This document shows positions 22,301 through 31,450 of a stretch of DNA of 38,644 bases, one piece after another. The position numbers and the translations under genes are program-made. Location of the stretch: contig JADLES010000260.1 of NCBI GenBank assembly GCA_020845995.1, positions 1 to 38,644 on the forward strand, written 5' to 3'. Source of the stretch: Burkholderiales bacterium (GTDB lineage: Bacteria; Pseudomonadota; Gammaproteobacteria; Burkholderiales; SG8-39). The notes under the pieces are model-generated. The model did no database searches and was not told the DNA's origin. It saw only the letters and a list, made by a program, of their open reading frames with translations. Positions within the stretch are counted from its first letter, which is position 1. The number at the start of each line of letters is the position of its first letter.

Positions 22301-23758
22301 CTATCGCTCCGCGCCGTCTGCGTTTCGCATCACCACCAGGCTGATCGCCAGCACCGACATCGCCGCCTGGAACAGCGACGTGAAGTAGATGCTCGCGGCG
22401 AACTCGCTCTGAATTGCTACCACGAGTACGGTGATGGCGAACAGAAAGCGCGCGGATGTCACCGGATAGTCCTGGCTCCATCGCGTCACGAATCCGTAGA
22501 AAAGGCCGAAAAAAATTGCCAGGATCACGCAACCACGATAGCCGAAATTCGCGTAAGACTCCGCGAGCATACCCCATCCGATCGCGGTCAGATCGGCATC
22601 GTCCCGCGTCTGCGTGTTGTAGTGGAGGTTCATCAGGGTCATCCCCTCCTGCGCGGACAACTTTTCAGGATAGAAGATCCTCGGGATCAGCAGTTCCGGA
22701 ATGACCTTGTAGCTCTCGCCCGCCAGATATGGGGTGGGCTCCGGCGTCTCAGCTTGCACTTTCATCAGCATGTTGATCACGCTCAGTCGCGCAAGCGCCG
22801 ACGAGGAATTCTCCATCGTGTCGTATTCGAAAAGGGTGTACCAGCTGGCGTTGAACCACTTGGCGAAGAACCGCGGGTACTCCCAGAACTGTACGGTTCG
22901 CCTGTCCTGCTCGTCCCAGTACTGCGCGCGCATCTCGCCCTTGCCAAGGTGCAGCAGGGAAAACACCGCGACCAGGAGAATCATCATCACCCAGGGAACC
23001 CTGCCGCTACCCTTGACATAGCCCGTCACCGCCAGCACGGCCGTGGTAGCGCTGCCCACCAGGAAAAGGCCGCTGCTAGCGATGATTATGTTTGCAGCGA
23101 GCAGCACAAGGAATATCCAGCGCGCGCTCCTCGTCATCGAACCCTGGCCAAAGCGAACGCCCAGCGCGAATACGCTGACCGCGCCCATGGCGAGCGAGAA
23201 CTGCTTGATGAGCGTGAAGAAGATTGCGTCGAACGGAAACCAGCCGGAGAACGCGATCAGGATGAAGAAAGTGGCAAGAACAAATAGCGAAAGCAGCAAA
23301 CGATCGGGGTGGATGCCCCGGATCATGCGGATCCGCGACGGAAGGCGGTGTACGCGCGTAGCGCGACAGTGCACAAACCACACCAGCGTCGTTAGCAGCA
23401 GGAAGCCGGCGGTGGTCAGCGCCGCAGTCCACTTTTCCTGCAGAGTGAAGACCGCGATCGCGTAGTGGTCGATGACGAGCGGAATGGCATACGCCATGAC
23501 ATACGTCAGGCCGAACAACGGAACGATCGGTATACCATGGACGCGACCCGATGCCCAGAGATACGCCGGCAGCAACGCGGCCGCGACCACAAGGAACGCC
23601 ATCGCGAACTCCTGCATGCTTGGCGCCATCCATGCGATGTAGCCGACCAGCAGCATCGCCAGCGACCAGAAATGGCGCAGATAATTGGTAGCCGCGGCCT
23701 TGTTCATTCCGACACGGCGTGAACGGATGCGACCTTCTGCCGTAGATAACATGGACAT
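22301..23758 (-). CDS. Wzy-like O-antigen/oligosaccharide polymerase
   Basis: The 485-residue protein is hydrophobic with about ten membrane segments and one large external loop (roughly residues 310-430). That loop holds short runs such as PELLIPRIFYPEK and GWGMLAESYANFGYRG. Similar proteins in proteobacterial polysaccharide loci are called O-antigen polymerases; identification rests on topology and this loop, since polymerases have little sequence conservation. It would join lipid-linked repeat units in the periplasm. ATG 23758 is chosen because AAGGA lies 6 nt upstream; another ATG is at 23752. It is transcribed away from the plus-strand methyltransferase at 23865, so the 106-nt gap between them should hold two promoters. 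Confidence 0.75.
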   Translation of the reverse strand: MSMLSTAEGRIRSRRVGMNKAAATNYLRHFWSLAMLLVGYIAWMAPSMQEFAMAFLVVAAALLPAYLWASGRVHGIPIVPLFGLTYVMAYAIPLVIDHYAIAVFTLQEKWTAALTTAGFLLLTTLVWFVHCRATRVHRLPSRIRMIRGIHPDRLLLSLFVLATFFILIAFSGWFPFDAIFFTLIKQFSLAMGAVSVFALGVRFGQGSMTRSARWIFLVLLAANIIIASSGLFLVGSATTAVLAVTGYVKGSGRVPWVMMILLVAVFSLLHLGKGEMRAQYWDEQDRRTVQFWEYPRFFAKWFNASWYTLFEYDTMENSSSALARLSVINMLMKVQAETPEPTPYLAGESYKVIPELLIPRIFYPEKLSAQEGMTLMNLHYNTQTRDDADLTAIGWGMLAESYANFGYRGCVILAIFFGLFYGFVTRWSQDYPVTSARFLFAITVLVVAIQSEFAASIYFTSLFQAAMSVLAISLVVMRNADGAER

Positions 23759-23864
23759 TGCGGTCCTTGCTCGACTCGTGGGCGCGACAAAAGGCCGCAC
23801 CCAAGCCCACAGTGTATTCTCGAACCTGCGTGGCAGGAAGAATCGCAGCCGCGACACGAGGCGC

Positions 23865-24512
23865 ATGAGCTACCTGGACGAAATGGCGGAGCAGGGCTAT
23901 CACATGGACAGCATTGACAGCTTCCACGAAGTGATGGTCCCCTGGCTGCTCGCTTCGCAGGGCGTCGACCGGAACGCTACGGTGATCGACATCGGAGCGG
24001 GCCACGGCCATTGCCTGATTCCACTTCACCGGTCGGGTTGGACGCGACTGCTCGCCGTCGACATCGATGATCGAAATTTCACCGCCTTCGGCGACCGATT
24101 CGACATCGAAGGTCATCGGTGCGACATTGCCACGGAGCCGCTACCCGTGGTGGATGCGAGCGCCGGCGTGATTCTCTGCTTCCACCTCATCGAGCACCTG
24201 TCATCGCCATCCAACCTGCTCGCCGAGTGCGCTCGGGTACTGCAGCCGGCCGGCAAGTTGTTCCTGGTGACGCCGGACTGGCGCAAGCAATACCGGACCT
24301 TCTGGCGCGACCCGACGCACCTTCGGCCCTATGACAAGGAAGCGATTGCACGCCTGTTGCGCATGCACGGCCTGCAGCCGGAATTGCACTCGTGGGGCTC
24401 GCGCTACGGCCTCGGCCGCCTGGGCGCCTACCGGTGGTCGCCGCGCCTGGGAATGATCGGCGCCGATCTCCTCGCCGTCGGCACCAGGCAGATGAATGCG
24501 GCTACCGGATGA
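23865..24512 (+). CDS. Class I SAM-dependent methyltransferase (only plus-strand gene)
   Basis: The 215-residue protein starts MSYLDEMAEQGYHMD. It has TVIDIGAGHGHCLIPL (39-54) as motif I, LLAVDIDDRNF as motif II, and LCFHLIEHLSSPSNLLAE with VLQPAGKLFLVTPDW as the later conserved strands. This is a Methyltransf_11/25-type fold. The reading frame extends upstream to 23751, but that start overlaps the polymerase gene's own start and has no ribosome site, so 23865 is preferred (GAGG close by). It is the only gene in the window on the plus strand and ends tail-to-tail with the next GT4 gene, overlapping its last 11 nt. It may have been inserted or inverted. Confidence 0.82.
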   Translation: MSYLDEMAEQGYHMDSIDSFHEVMVPWLLASQGVDRNATVIDIGAGHGHCLIPLHRSGWTRLLAVDIDDRNFTAFGDRFDIEGHRCDIATEPLPVVDASAGVILCFHLIEHLSSPSNLLAECARVLQPAGKLFLVTPDWRKQYRTFWRDPTHLRPYDKEAIARLLRMHGLQPELHSWGSRYGLGRLGAYRWSPRLGMIGADLLAVGTRQMNAATG

Positions 24513-25719
24513 AGCGACCTACCGCCGCCGAGACCTGGCGGCGATAGGCCTCCCAGCCGCAACCTTCCGCGCGCTTCCGCGCGGCCTTCTTCATCGAGGG
24601 GATACGATCGCGCTCGGCGCTGAACCATCTCAGGCTTTCCACTAGGGCGTCCAAGTCGCCCGGCGCATCGATCCTGCCGCATGAAACGTCGACGACATCG
24701 GGCCCGGCCGTGGCATCGGTGGTGATGACCGGCAGGCCGCACGCCATCGCCTCGAGGATCACGAGCCCGAACCCCTCGAAGAACGAAGGAAAAACGAAGA
24801 CGTCGGCGGACTGGTAATACTCGCGGAGCCGTTCCAGCGACACCGCCCCGGTGAGCGTCACGCCGGGCGGCAGCGCGCCGCGCCTGCTTTCGGCAAGGCG
24901 CCAGGGACCCACCAGTGAGAGAGTCGCATCCTCGAGCGCGGCGGCGTGCCAGGCCTCCAGCAACACAGGAATCCCCTTGCGCAGCGAGCACTGTCCGGCG
25001 TAAATGAAGCGCAACTCGGTACCAGGCGGCCGAAAATCCGAGGGGCGCCAAAAATCCACGTCGACGCCAAAGCCCGCGACTGCCACGGGCTTGTCGAAAC
25101 GGCGCTCCACCGTCCGACGCACGAAGCTGCAGGGTACGAGCACGATGTCGGCCAACTCCATTTCACGCCGTTTGTGCCGAAGCGTTACCGTCCCCTCGTC
25201 GTTCATTGCGCCAGCTGGCAGCCAGTCTGCGAATCGCGTCCAGAGCGTGGCGTGGATTTCCCTCCACGCCTCGTGATAGGCGATCGGCAGATCGTAGATG
25301 CAGGCCTTGCCGAGCCGCCGGGCCTCCTCGAAAGCCCACAGGGAGCAGTCTTCGTATGCGTGAACGGCAGTGACCGACGAACGACGACATTCCCGGCGCA
25401 AGATACGCATCAGCCATTCGTTCGCTTCCTGCGCAAGTCCCGCGTTGCTGGCACCGGTGGACAAGATCCGCCGCGCCATACGCCGCCACTCCTCGAACCG
25501 CCCTTGAATGAGGGGCGCGCGTCGCAGCGGTGGAAACGCACGCCGGCCGAGGCGACCCACATATTCCCGCAATCCAGGTATTAATGCCGCGATCCGAAGG
25601 TCAACCGGCGTAGGCATCCAGGGAACACAAAACGCCTCTAGTCGCCTTAGCTCGAAATGCGCCAACGCCGCATGATGCGCGTTCGCATTTCCTGTGGGAT
25701 GTCCAAACAGAATCGTCAA
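24502..25719 (-). CDS. GT4 glycosyltransferase, TTG start proposed
   Basis: The 405-residue enzyme begins MTILFGHPTGNANAHHAALA when read from TTG 25719. VAGFGVDVDFW marks the domain junction, FIYAGQCSLRKGIPVLLEAW the donor domain, and SFFEGFGLVILEAMACGLPV has the E-x7-E motif. TTG 25719 is preferred over ATG 25734 because GGAGG lies 4 nt upstream, it overlaps the previous stop as TTGA, and the conserved N-terminus begins there. HAYEDCSLWAFEEA and YDLPIAYHEAW are further features of this transferase group. Its 3' end overlaps the convergent plus-strand methyltransferase gene by 11 nt. Confidence 0.88.
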   Translation of the reverse strand: MTILFGHPTGNANAHHAALAHFELRRLEAFCVPWMPTPVDLRIAALIPGLREYVGRLGRRAFPPLRRAPLIQGRFEEWRRMARRILSTGASNAGLAQEANEWLMRILRRECRRSSVTAVHAYEDCSLWAFEEARRLGKACIYDLPIAYHEAWREIHATLWTRFADWLPAGAMNDEGTVTLRHKRREMELADIVLVPCSFVRRTVERRFDKPVAVAGFGVDVDFWRPSDFRPPGTELRFIYAGQCSLRKGIPVLLEAWHAAALEDATLSLVGPWRLAESRRGALPPGVTLTGAVSLERLREYYQSADVFVFPSFFEGFGLVILEAMACGLPVITTDATAGPDVVDVSCGRIDAPGDLDALVESLRWFSAERDRIPSMKKAARKRAEGCGWEAYRRQVSAAVGRFIR

Positions 25720-27011
25720 TCGCCCTCCAAGCATGCATCGAATAGATCCGCATGCCTTCGTGCGCCCGCCGGAGACAAGTACTCGACTAGGTACTTGCAG
25801 CGATCGTGCGTGACTCGATTCGCGACTTCGACGAGAAACCGCTCCATGGTCTGCACAGCGCTTTCGATTTCTACGGCGTCTTCTTCGCCAAAATGGAGTA
25901 GATAGCCCAGTCCGGGAATTTCCTGGAAATATCGATTTGCCTGCGATTCCCGATGAAGACACGCAAGTAGCGGTTTCCCTGTAAGCGCGTAGGTAAAGAG
26001 CTTTGACGGCATGTAAGCCGTGTCATCGATGCCGAGCACCAGCACGCCATCGGCATTCAGTATTCGGCCGAGCGCCTCGAGGTAGCCAATGCGCGCGGGT
26101 TGCTCGAACACGAGATCGCCTACGCCCTCGCGCACCGCGATCTCCTGCAACGTGCGCGGCAGTCCCTCCCGCCAGCCACCGTCAGTGCCGAACAGTCGAA
26201 TCCTCACGCGATCCGCCAGACCGGATTCGAGCTCCCTGACCCCGCGAAGGGATCGCGAGATACGCGTAAACGATTTCGCCATGATGCTACTGCCGGCGCC
26301 CACGTAGGCGATGGTAATCTCGTCGCCAGGGCGGCCCCCTGCACCCGCAGCGCGCGCCGCATCGAAGTCGCGCGCAGTCGCGCCAAAAGGGATCACCGCG
26401 CTGCGCGCTGCGCGCAGGCATGCGATATCCGGATAGCGCTGGCGCAATTCCGAAAGGTAGCCCGACGAAACCGCCACCACACCGGCCCCCCGTACGAGAG
26501 ACCATCGCTCCAGATGGCGCGCCGAGGATCGCGACAGCCAAGTCCTGATTGATGGAGCCACATGCGCGCTAGCCGAACCGGGTCGATACCAAGGGTCATG
26601 AAAATCCAGCACGTACGACACGCCAAAGCGAAGCAGCCAGAGACGTCCAAGGCAGAACAATGGAAAGCTCGCAGTTGAGATGTAAATGACATCGAACCGC
26701 CTCCTGGCGAGCAGCCTCGCGCCGAGCCGATAGAGAGGCACCAAGGCGCGCCAGCCGACGGAGCGGCTGCCAAGCAAGCGGAAGAACCACCCGGCCCAGG
26801 GCGTCGCGACATGCACGGTAACGCCTGCCGGCCGTAGCGCCGCCGACCGAGGTTCGATGGAACTCGTCAAATGAAACTCCGGACCCGCGGTCAGCACCTC
26901 CACGTCCCAGCCGTAGCGCCCGAGGTCGTAGGAAAGCATCCGGGCTCGGTGAACGTCCGCAAGAATCGTCGGCGGGAAGCCACTGGTCACAAGTAGTACG
27001 CGCTTACGCAA
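25716..27011 (-). CDS. GT4-type glycosyltransferase
   Basis: The 431-residue GT-B protein begins VLLVTSGFPPTILADVHRAR and has VIYISTASFPLF, VLDFHDPWY, VVAVSSGYLSELRQRYP and VIPFGATARDFD in the order found in family 4. IAYVGAGSSIMAKSFTRI starts the donor domain. The usual E-x7-E motif is replaced by GIDDTAYMPSKLFTYALTGK, a variant shared with WbuB-like and WlbH-like transferases. The start is TTG 27011 with AAGGGG 5 nt upstream; no ATG fits. It lies 10 nt downstream of a pseudogene, so transcription must pass through that remnant. Confidence 0.83.
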   Translation of the reverse strand: MRKRVLLVTSGFPPTILADVHRARMLSYDLGRYGWDVEVLTAGPEFHLTSSIEPRSAALRPAGVTVHVATPWAGWFFRLLGSRSVGWRALVPLYRLGARLLARRRFDVIYISTASFPLFCLGRLWLLRFGVSYVLDFHDPWYRPGSASAHVAPSIRTWLSRSSARHLERWSLVRGAGVVAVSSGYLSELRQRYPDIACLRAARSAVIPFGATARDFDAARAAGAGGRPGDEITIAYVGAGSSIMAKSFTRISRSLRGVRELESGLADRVRIRLFGTDGGWREGLPRTLQEIAVREGVGDLVFEQPARIGYLEALGRILNADGVLVLGIDDTAYMPSKLFTYALTGKPLLACLHRESQANRYFQEIPGLGYLLHFGEEDAVEIESAVQTMERFLVEVANRVTHDRCKYLVEYLSPAGARRHADLFDACLEGD

Positions 27012-27021
27012 AGTCGCCCCT

Positions 27022-27513
27022 TCAACCGGGCGCGAGGAACCAGACCATGGCGATCATGTCAAGCACGCCAAAGGCGAGCGACGGCATACGCCTCGCCGGC
27101 TTCATGGCCTCGTAATTTTGCTCCGGCGACACGAGCAAGTGGGTCAGGTAAGACTGCCCGGGCGCGTACGTTGACGCGCGCGCGACAGAATGCCAGTCAT
27201 CCCAAGCGATCCACGCGTCCGTTGCAACCTCGAACAGTCCGGCTCGGTCGAGCAGCCGAGCGATCGCCTGCTGTCCCGGCGACCATCTTTCGCCGGCCAG
27301 CAGTCGCTGTGGCTGCTCGTGGGCATACTACCGGAGTTCGGCCTCACGAACGGCGCGGTGGACGAAGTGCGCCGAGACGCCAATGTCGTCCACATTCATG
27401 AAATGGGAGGACAGCATACCGCCACGCATGCCAATGCCTACCGCGAGCATCATCAGGATAACAAGCAAGCTGGCCGGTCCGAGCTCTTGGTAAATTCGCG
27501 CCCCGGCGGGCAC
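27022..27513 (-). pseudogene. Truncated GT-C-type membrane protein remnant with in-frame amber stop
   Basis: Read from GTG 27513 in one frame, this stretch gives 61 residues, then a TAG stop at 27328-27330. It continues in the same frame for about 101 residues to TGA at 27022. Both parts align with the first ~160 residues of the neighbouring GT-C protein (27516-29312). MNVDDIGVSAHFV matches THIDDLGVAESIL, and STYAPGQSYLTHLLVSPEQNY matches WTYAPFQFPFTSQLLSREQDY in order and spacing. The remaining ~430 residues of the parent are missing after the second membrane helix. I read it as a decayed tandem copy. Expression of the 61-residue N-terminal part as a small membrane peptide cannot be ruled out. 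Confidence 0.82.
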
Positions 27514-27515
27514 GG

Positions 27516-29312
27516 TCAGCCGCCTAACCCGCCGGCCCGGGGCTTTGCCCCGGCCGCCGATCGTGCCACCAGGATCCAGATTGAATTCTCCCCTTCGCGC
27601 TTCTCGACGAAGACGTCGATGCAGGCGCCGGTGTCCTGCTCTCGCCGATACAGAATGCTTTCGGCACCCGGGCGGCCGACGTCCGGGGCAAGCCCGAAGG
27701 CGCGGTGGATCGTGTCCAGATTCTGCACCGTGAAGGGCCGGAAGTTCACGAGCATGTAAGTGTCGCGCTCCGCCCGCGCAGGATTCCGGAACAGCGTGAA
27801 GCTGCGAGCCCCGGGAGAAAATTCTCTCGCCCAGGTCTTGTACGGAGCCATCATCGCGAGATTTCCCGCCGCCGCGGACACCACGAACGCAGGCTGGTAC
27901 TTCTCCGCGAGCGCCCGGAACTCGGATTCCTCGAACAAATCGCGTCGCCGGGCGAGCGCGTCCGGGAATCCAGGCGCGAACGCGGCAAGCCCCCCCGCGA
28001 GCATCGCCGCGGCCAGCGCGACCTCGCCGCCAGAAGATCGCAGGAAACGCAACCGATCGACGATCGCGGCCACGCCGTAGGACGCCAGCACAGCGAGAAC
28101 CGGCAGGAAGACAAGCGAATGCCGAGTCGGACCGAAGGTCAGCTTCCGCATGACGACCAGAATCCCGATCGTAACGATCGCTGCGAGTACGAATATGCCG
28201 GTCGCCCGGTCCGCCACCGCCTCCGAGCGCAGCAACCGGGTCAATCCTGCACCCATTAGCAGGAGCAGCAATGCCGTCGCCGCGCGCGGAACACCACCAT
28301 CGGGCGAGAACGAAAGCAGGAACTCTGTGATTCGCCAGCCATTGAAGGCAAGGAAGTTTAGCGCATATCCCGTGGTTTCAAACAGCGCACCCTCTGAGAC
28401 AGGGTCAAAAAGTATTGGAAAGGAAAAATAATTGCTCCACGTCACGCCGCGTTCCGTCCGGTGCAGCAAGAACACGATCACCATGGGCAGTATGGCGACC
28501 GCATGCACCGCCACTGTCGCGGCCGCGCGACGCAGCCGGAACATCCGGTCGGCTGGGGAGCGCAGGATGGCGGCCAGCCAGGCAAGGTAGAACGCCGGCA
28601 AGAAGAACAGTAACTGGTACTGCATGTGGCTGAGCGCCGCAAGCACAAAACCCAGCGCGACTGAAAACCTGAGCGTCGGGCGGACGGCAGCAACCGCGAC
28701 CGCGAGCGCGAGCAGCAAACCCGTCACCGCGAAGACGCCGATGGCATAGCTGCTCATGTGCTTTGCGTAGGCGATGCTCTCCCACGACAGAGCATTCAGC
28801 AGAATGGCCGCAAAAGAAGGTAGAAAATAGCTGTCGCCGAGAACGCGACGGAAATATATAACCACGAGAACGAGCGCCAGGCAGCCGAAGAGAAAGGATG
28901 GAAAACGCCCCCAGAACAACACCTGGCGGTAATCCTGCTCGCGCGAGAGCAGTTGGGACGTGAACGGGAACTGGAACGGCGCATATGTCCAGACCCAGGG
29001 CACGACGACGGCCTTCATCATCACCCGGAGCGCCGGCAGCGCGTTCTCCAACTGGCCTGCTGTATCCAGTCGCCGCAGCACGCGGTACGGTACGCTGTCA
29101 TAGGCCTCGTGCCCGTTGTCGCCGATCCGGCGCCGGACGTACTCCGGCGTGTACAACTGGTCCTGCACGAGGATGGACTCGGCGACGCCGAGGTCGTCGA
29201 TGTGCGTGAACTGTTTGTCCAGATCGACGGCACGGACCCAGATCCCGAGGCACACCACTGCGGAGAGCAGCAGGAGCCTCAGATCGATTCCGAGAGCGCT
29301 AACGGCGGCCAA
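27516..29312 (-). CDS. GT-C-type membrane glycosyltransferase
   Basis: The 598-residue protein has about ten to twelve hydrophobic segments. FTHIDDLGVAES (35-46), directly after the first helix, supplies the pair of acidic residues expected in the first external loop of GT-C enzymes (PMT/ArnT-like). Later segments such as FFLPAFYLAWLAAILRS and VVMRKLTFGPTRHSLVFLPV fit the same group. A soluble C-terminal part of about 150 residues follows (from about 450). These enzymes use polyprenyl-phosphate-linked sugars in the periplasm. The start is TTG 29312, since no ATG occurs near and there is no good ribosome site, so the start is uncertain. A decayed paralogue follows 2 nt after its stop. Confidence 0.83.
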   Translation of the reverse strand: MAAVSALGIDLRLLLLSAVVCLGIWVRAVDLDKQFTHIDDLGVAESILVQDQLYTPEYVRRRIGDNGHEAYDSVPYRVLRRLDTAGQLENALPALRVMMKAVVVPWVWTYAPFQFPFTSQLLSREQDYRQVLFWGRFPSFLFGCLALVLVVIYFRRVLGDSYFLPSFAAILLNALSWESIAYAKHMSSYAIGVFAVTGLLLALAVAVAAVRPTLRFSVALGFVLAALSHMQYQLLFFLPAFYLAWLAAILRSPADRMFRLRRAAATVAVHAVAILPMVIVFLLHRTERGVTWSNYFSFPILFDPVSEGALFETTGYALNFLAFNGWRITEFLLSFSPDGGVPRAATALLLLLMGAGLTRLLRSEAVADRATGIFVLAAIVTIGILVVMRKLTFGPTRHSLVFLPVLAVLASYGVAAIVDRLRFLRSSGGEVALAAAMLAGGLAAFAPGFPDALARRRDLFEESEFRALAEKYQPAFVVSAAAGNLAMMAPYKTWAREFSPGARSFTLFRNPARAERDTYMLVNFRPFTVQNLDTIHRAFGLAPDVGRPGAESILYRREQDTGACIDVFVEKREGENSIWILVARSAAGAKPRAGGLGG

Positions 29313-29330
29313 GATTCGAAGAAGCCGTCA

Positions 29331-30182
29331 TCAGCCGGCCGGCACGGCCCAGATGTCAGCGCAATCGGGCCAGCGATCGGGACCGAGCTTCTCTGCCCGC
29401 CCGCAGCGAATGGCGAAGAGATCGTAGCGGTGCCGCGAGAAGAAGTCGCGCAACTGGCCCGGAGTCCCCGCGCCGCGCGGGGCGTACTCCTTATCGAACT
29501 CGAAAATGACGTGAGGCCGATACGCGGCAATGCTCTGCTCGGCACCCTGAAGCACCGGCCACTCGAACCCCTCCACGTCGATCTTCATGAGGTCCAGCCG
29601 CCGGATCCCTGACACCGCGAGCATCGAGTCCAGGCGCCGCGTTTGCACGCTCATGGTCGAGGCCTCGCCAGGCCACGTCCCAGCGACGAGGTGGCCGTCG
29701 CCCGAGCGCGGATCGTCGGCCGCCGGTCCGTAAAAATCAACCGCTCCTTCGGCATTTGCAAGCGCGAATGGAATTACCTCCGCCTGCTGGAAGCGGTTAA
29801 TGCGCAGGTTCTCCGTCAGCGATTGCCGGACCGACGGGTTCGGCTCAGCCGCGAATACCCGCCCTTGGGCTCCAACCAATTGTGCCATCAGCAGCGTATG
29901 CCAGCCGACATTCGCCCCGACATCCACTGCAACGCCGCCGGTCGGAAGGATCGCGCGTACGATGTCGCGCAGTTCGGGTTCATAGGTTCCGAACAGCGCG
30001 ACATGCCAACCCAATGGAACCTCGGGTCTCGTCAGGAACGCCATTCCGTCCCGGATGACGCAGATCTCGCCGAGAGAAGCGCACCTCTCGGGAGGCAGAA
30101 GCCGACGCATGATGCGCTCAAATCCCGGCGCCTTGCCAGTCCTGGTACAGATCCAGGAAAGAAGCTCAAAGGCCTTGCTCAT
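29331..30182 (-). CDS. FkbM-family methyltransferase
   Basis: The 283-residue protein has GVAVDVGANVGWHTLL (83-98) as SAM motif I, RVFAAEPNPSV (108-118) as motif II, and DLMKIDVEGFEWPVLQGAE (197-215) as the classical FkbM late motif. FEFDKEY lies downstream. About 80 N-terminal residues precede the catalytic fold. It probably methylates a hydroxyl of a sugar made or transferred by neighbouring enzymes. ATG 30182 overlaps the stop of the preceding GT4 gene (ATGA). Compared with the other FkbM protein (19537-20295) it is longer, and the motif is better conserved. Confidence 0.9.
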   Translation of the reverse strand: MSKAFELLSWICTRTGKAPGFERIMRRLLPPERCASLGEICVIRDGMAFLTRPEVPLGWHVALFGTYEPELRDIVRAILPTGGVAVDVGANVGWHTLLMAQLVGAQGRVFAAEPNPSVRQSLTENLRINRFQQAEVIPFALANAEGAVDFYGPAADDPRSGDGHLVAGTWPGEASTMSVQTRRLDSMLAVSGIRRLDLMKIDVEGFEWPVLQGAEQSIAAYRPHVIFEFDKEYAPRGAGTPGQLRDFFSRHRYDLFAIRCGRAEKLGPDRWPDCADIWAVPAG

Positions 30183-31426
30183 CGGGCGGATCCTCGCTCC
30201 TCCAGCGCGCGCAGGGCGCGCGAGACGACATCCATCAGGATACCCTCCTGGCGTTCCCAGCAGAATGTCGATTCGGCCGCAGCGAGCGCCGCCGCCTTTG
30301 CCCGCCTTAGTGCATCCGGCCACCGCAGCAGCCCGTCGAGTCGTTCGGCAAGTGCCCGCGCGTCGCCAGCCGGGTAGAGCCAAACCGCATCTCCGGCCTC
30401 GGCCGCAATCTCCTTCTGCCCCGCGGTGTCGCTCGCGATCACCGCAAGGCCCGCGAGGAGATAGTGGAGCATTTTGTTCGTAACCGTCAGGTCGCGACTG
30501 CGGCAGTATTTCATCTCGCCGGCGAAGCCGATGTCGTGCTCGGCGATTCGGGAAAGGAGTTCGTCGACCGGGACAATGCCGTGTACATGTACGCGGTGCC
30601 GCCAATCGGGAGGAATATGGGTTCTCAGCCAATCGTCCACGCCGGCGACCGGCTGGCCACGCAGGTGAAACTGCGCGTTCGAATGAAGGTACGGCAGCGC
30701 CGCGAAGAGTTCCTCGAGGCCGCGCCCCGGCCCAATGGCCTGTGAATACCAGTGAATGGAGGGCACGCCGCGATCGCTCCGATCCTTGAGCGCGTCGTCA
30801 ATCACCGCGCGGTCCGACCACGCGAAGGCATTGTAGACCGGCGTGGGCGGCCGGCATCCGTAGGCCGCCGCAAGCGCTGTGCTCATCGCCGCCGAAGGAC
30901 AAGTGGCGTGTGCGCCATTGCATAGCAGGTCGACCTCCAGCGCGCGTAGCAAGCCGAGGGGGCGCTGCGTCCTCGCTTCCGGAAGTAAGTCCTCGGAATG
31001 CCAGTCTTCCAGATCAACGCCGACACAACGGCCGGCGCGAAGGAGCCGCGCGCCCGCCCAGAGCCCTGGCTCGTTGTGTGCGATGTAGTAGTCGGCACGC
31101 TCTGCCTTCGCCCGCCGCAACAGCGCACCAGCCAAGAGCCCGAGCTGCCAACGATTCTCGACCCCGAACAGGCGAAACAACTCTCGCCCCACTCTGCCGC
31201 AGGCCCGGACCCAGGCCCAGCGCAACTCGCGCGCCGGGCCGGACAGTGCCGGCTCGAAGCGGAATCCGTGGCGACGTGCGAGCGCCATGTCGCCCTCGAG
31301 CCGTCCCTCACCGGCGTGCGAACCGATGACGACGACGTCATGCCCCGCCCGCGCCAGCGCGGCGGCCTCCTTCAGCGCCCGCGGATTCCAGGCCAGCGAC
31401 GCGGCTGTGAGAATGACGATCTTCAC
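30179..31426 (-). CDS. GT4-type glycosyltransferase
   Basis: The 415-residue GT-B protein starts MKIVILTAASLAWNPRALKE. It has VGVDLEDWHSEDLL at the end of the N-terminal domain and VYNAFAW at the junction. IHWYSQAIGPGRGLEELFA and MKYCRSRDLTVTNKMLHYLLAGLAVI form the donor domain. The SLTVTNKM.YL.aGlAv pattern replaces the E-x7-E motif of standard GT4 enzymes, as in several capsule transferases. It overlaps the FkbM gene by 4 nt and lies 24 nt after the preceding methyltransferase gene. Donor and acceptor unknown. Confidence 0.8.
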   Translation of the reverse strand: MKIVILTAASLAWNPRALKEAAALARAGHDVVVIGSHAGEGRLEGDMALARRHGFRFEPALSGPARELRWAWVRACGRVGRELFRLFGVENRWQLGLLAGALLRRAKAERADYYIAHNEPGLWAGARLLRAGRCVGVDLEDWHSEDLLPEARTQRPLGLLRALEVDLLCNGAHATCPSAAMSTALAAAYGCRPPTPVYNAFAWSDRAVIDDALKDRSDRGVPSIHWYSQAIGPGRGLEELFAALPYLHSNAQFHLRGQPVAGVDDWLRTHIPPDWRHRVHVHGIVPVDELLSRIAEHDIGFAGEMKYCRSRDLTVTNKMLHYLLAGLAVIASDTAGQKEIAAEAGDAVWLYPAGDARALAERLDGLLRWPDALRRAKAAALAAAESTFCWERQEGILMDVVSRALRALEERGSAR

Positions 31427-31450
31427 GAACGGCCGGGGCGCGCGCCCCGC

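Noticed and set aside
27328..27330. Recoding of the TAG codon (readthrough or pyrrolysine)
   Set aside because: The frame still ends far short of the full GT-C length and there is no sign of recoding signals, so decay is more likely.
27328..27513. Independent 61-residue small membrane protein
   Set aside because: The same frame continues after the TAG with homology to the neighbouring GT-C protein, so a broken paralogue is the simpler reading.
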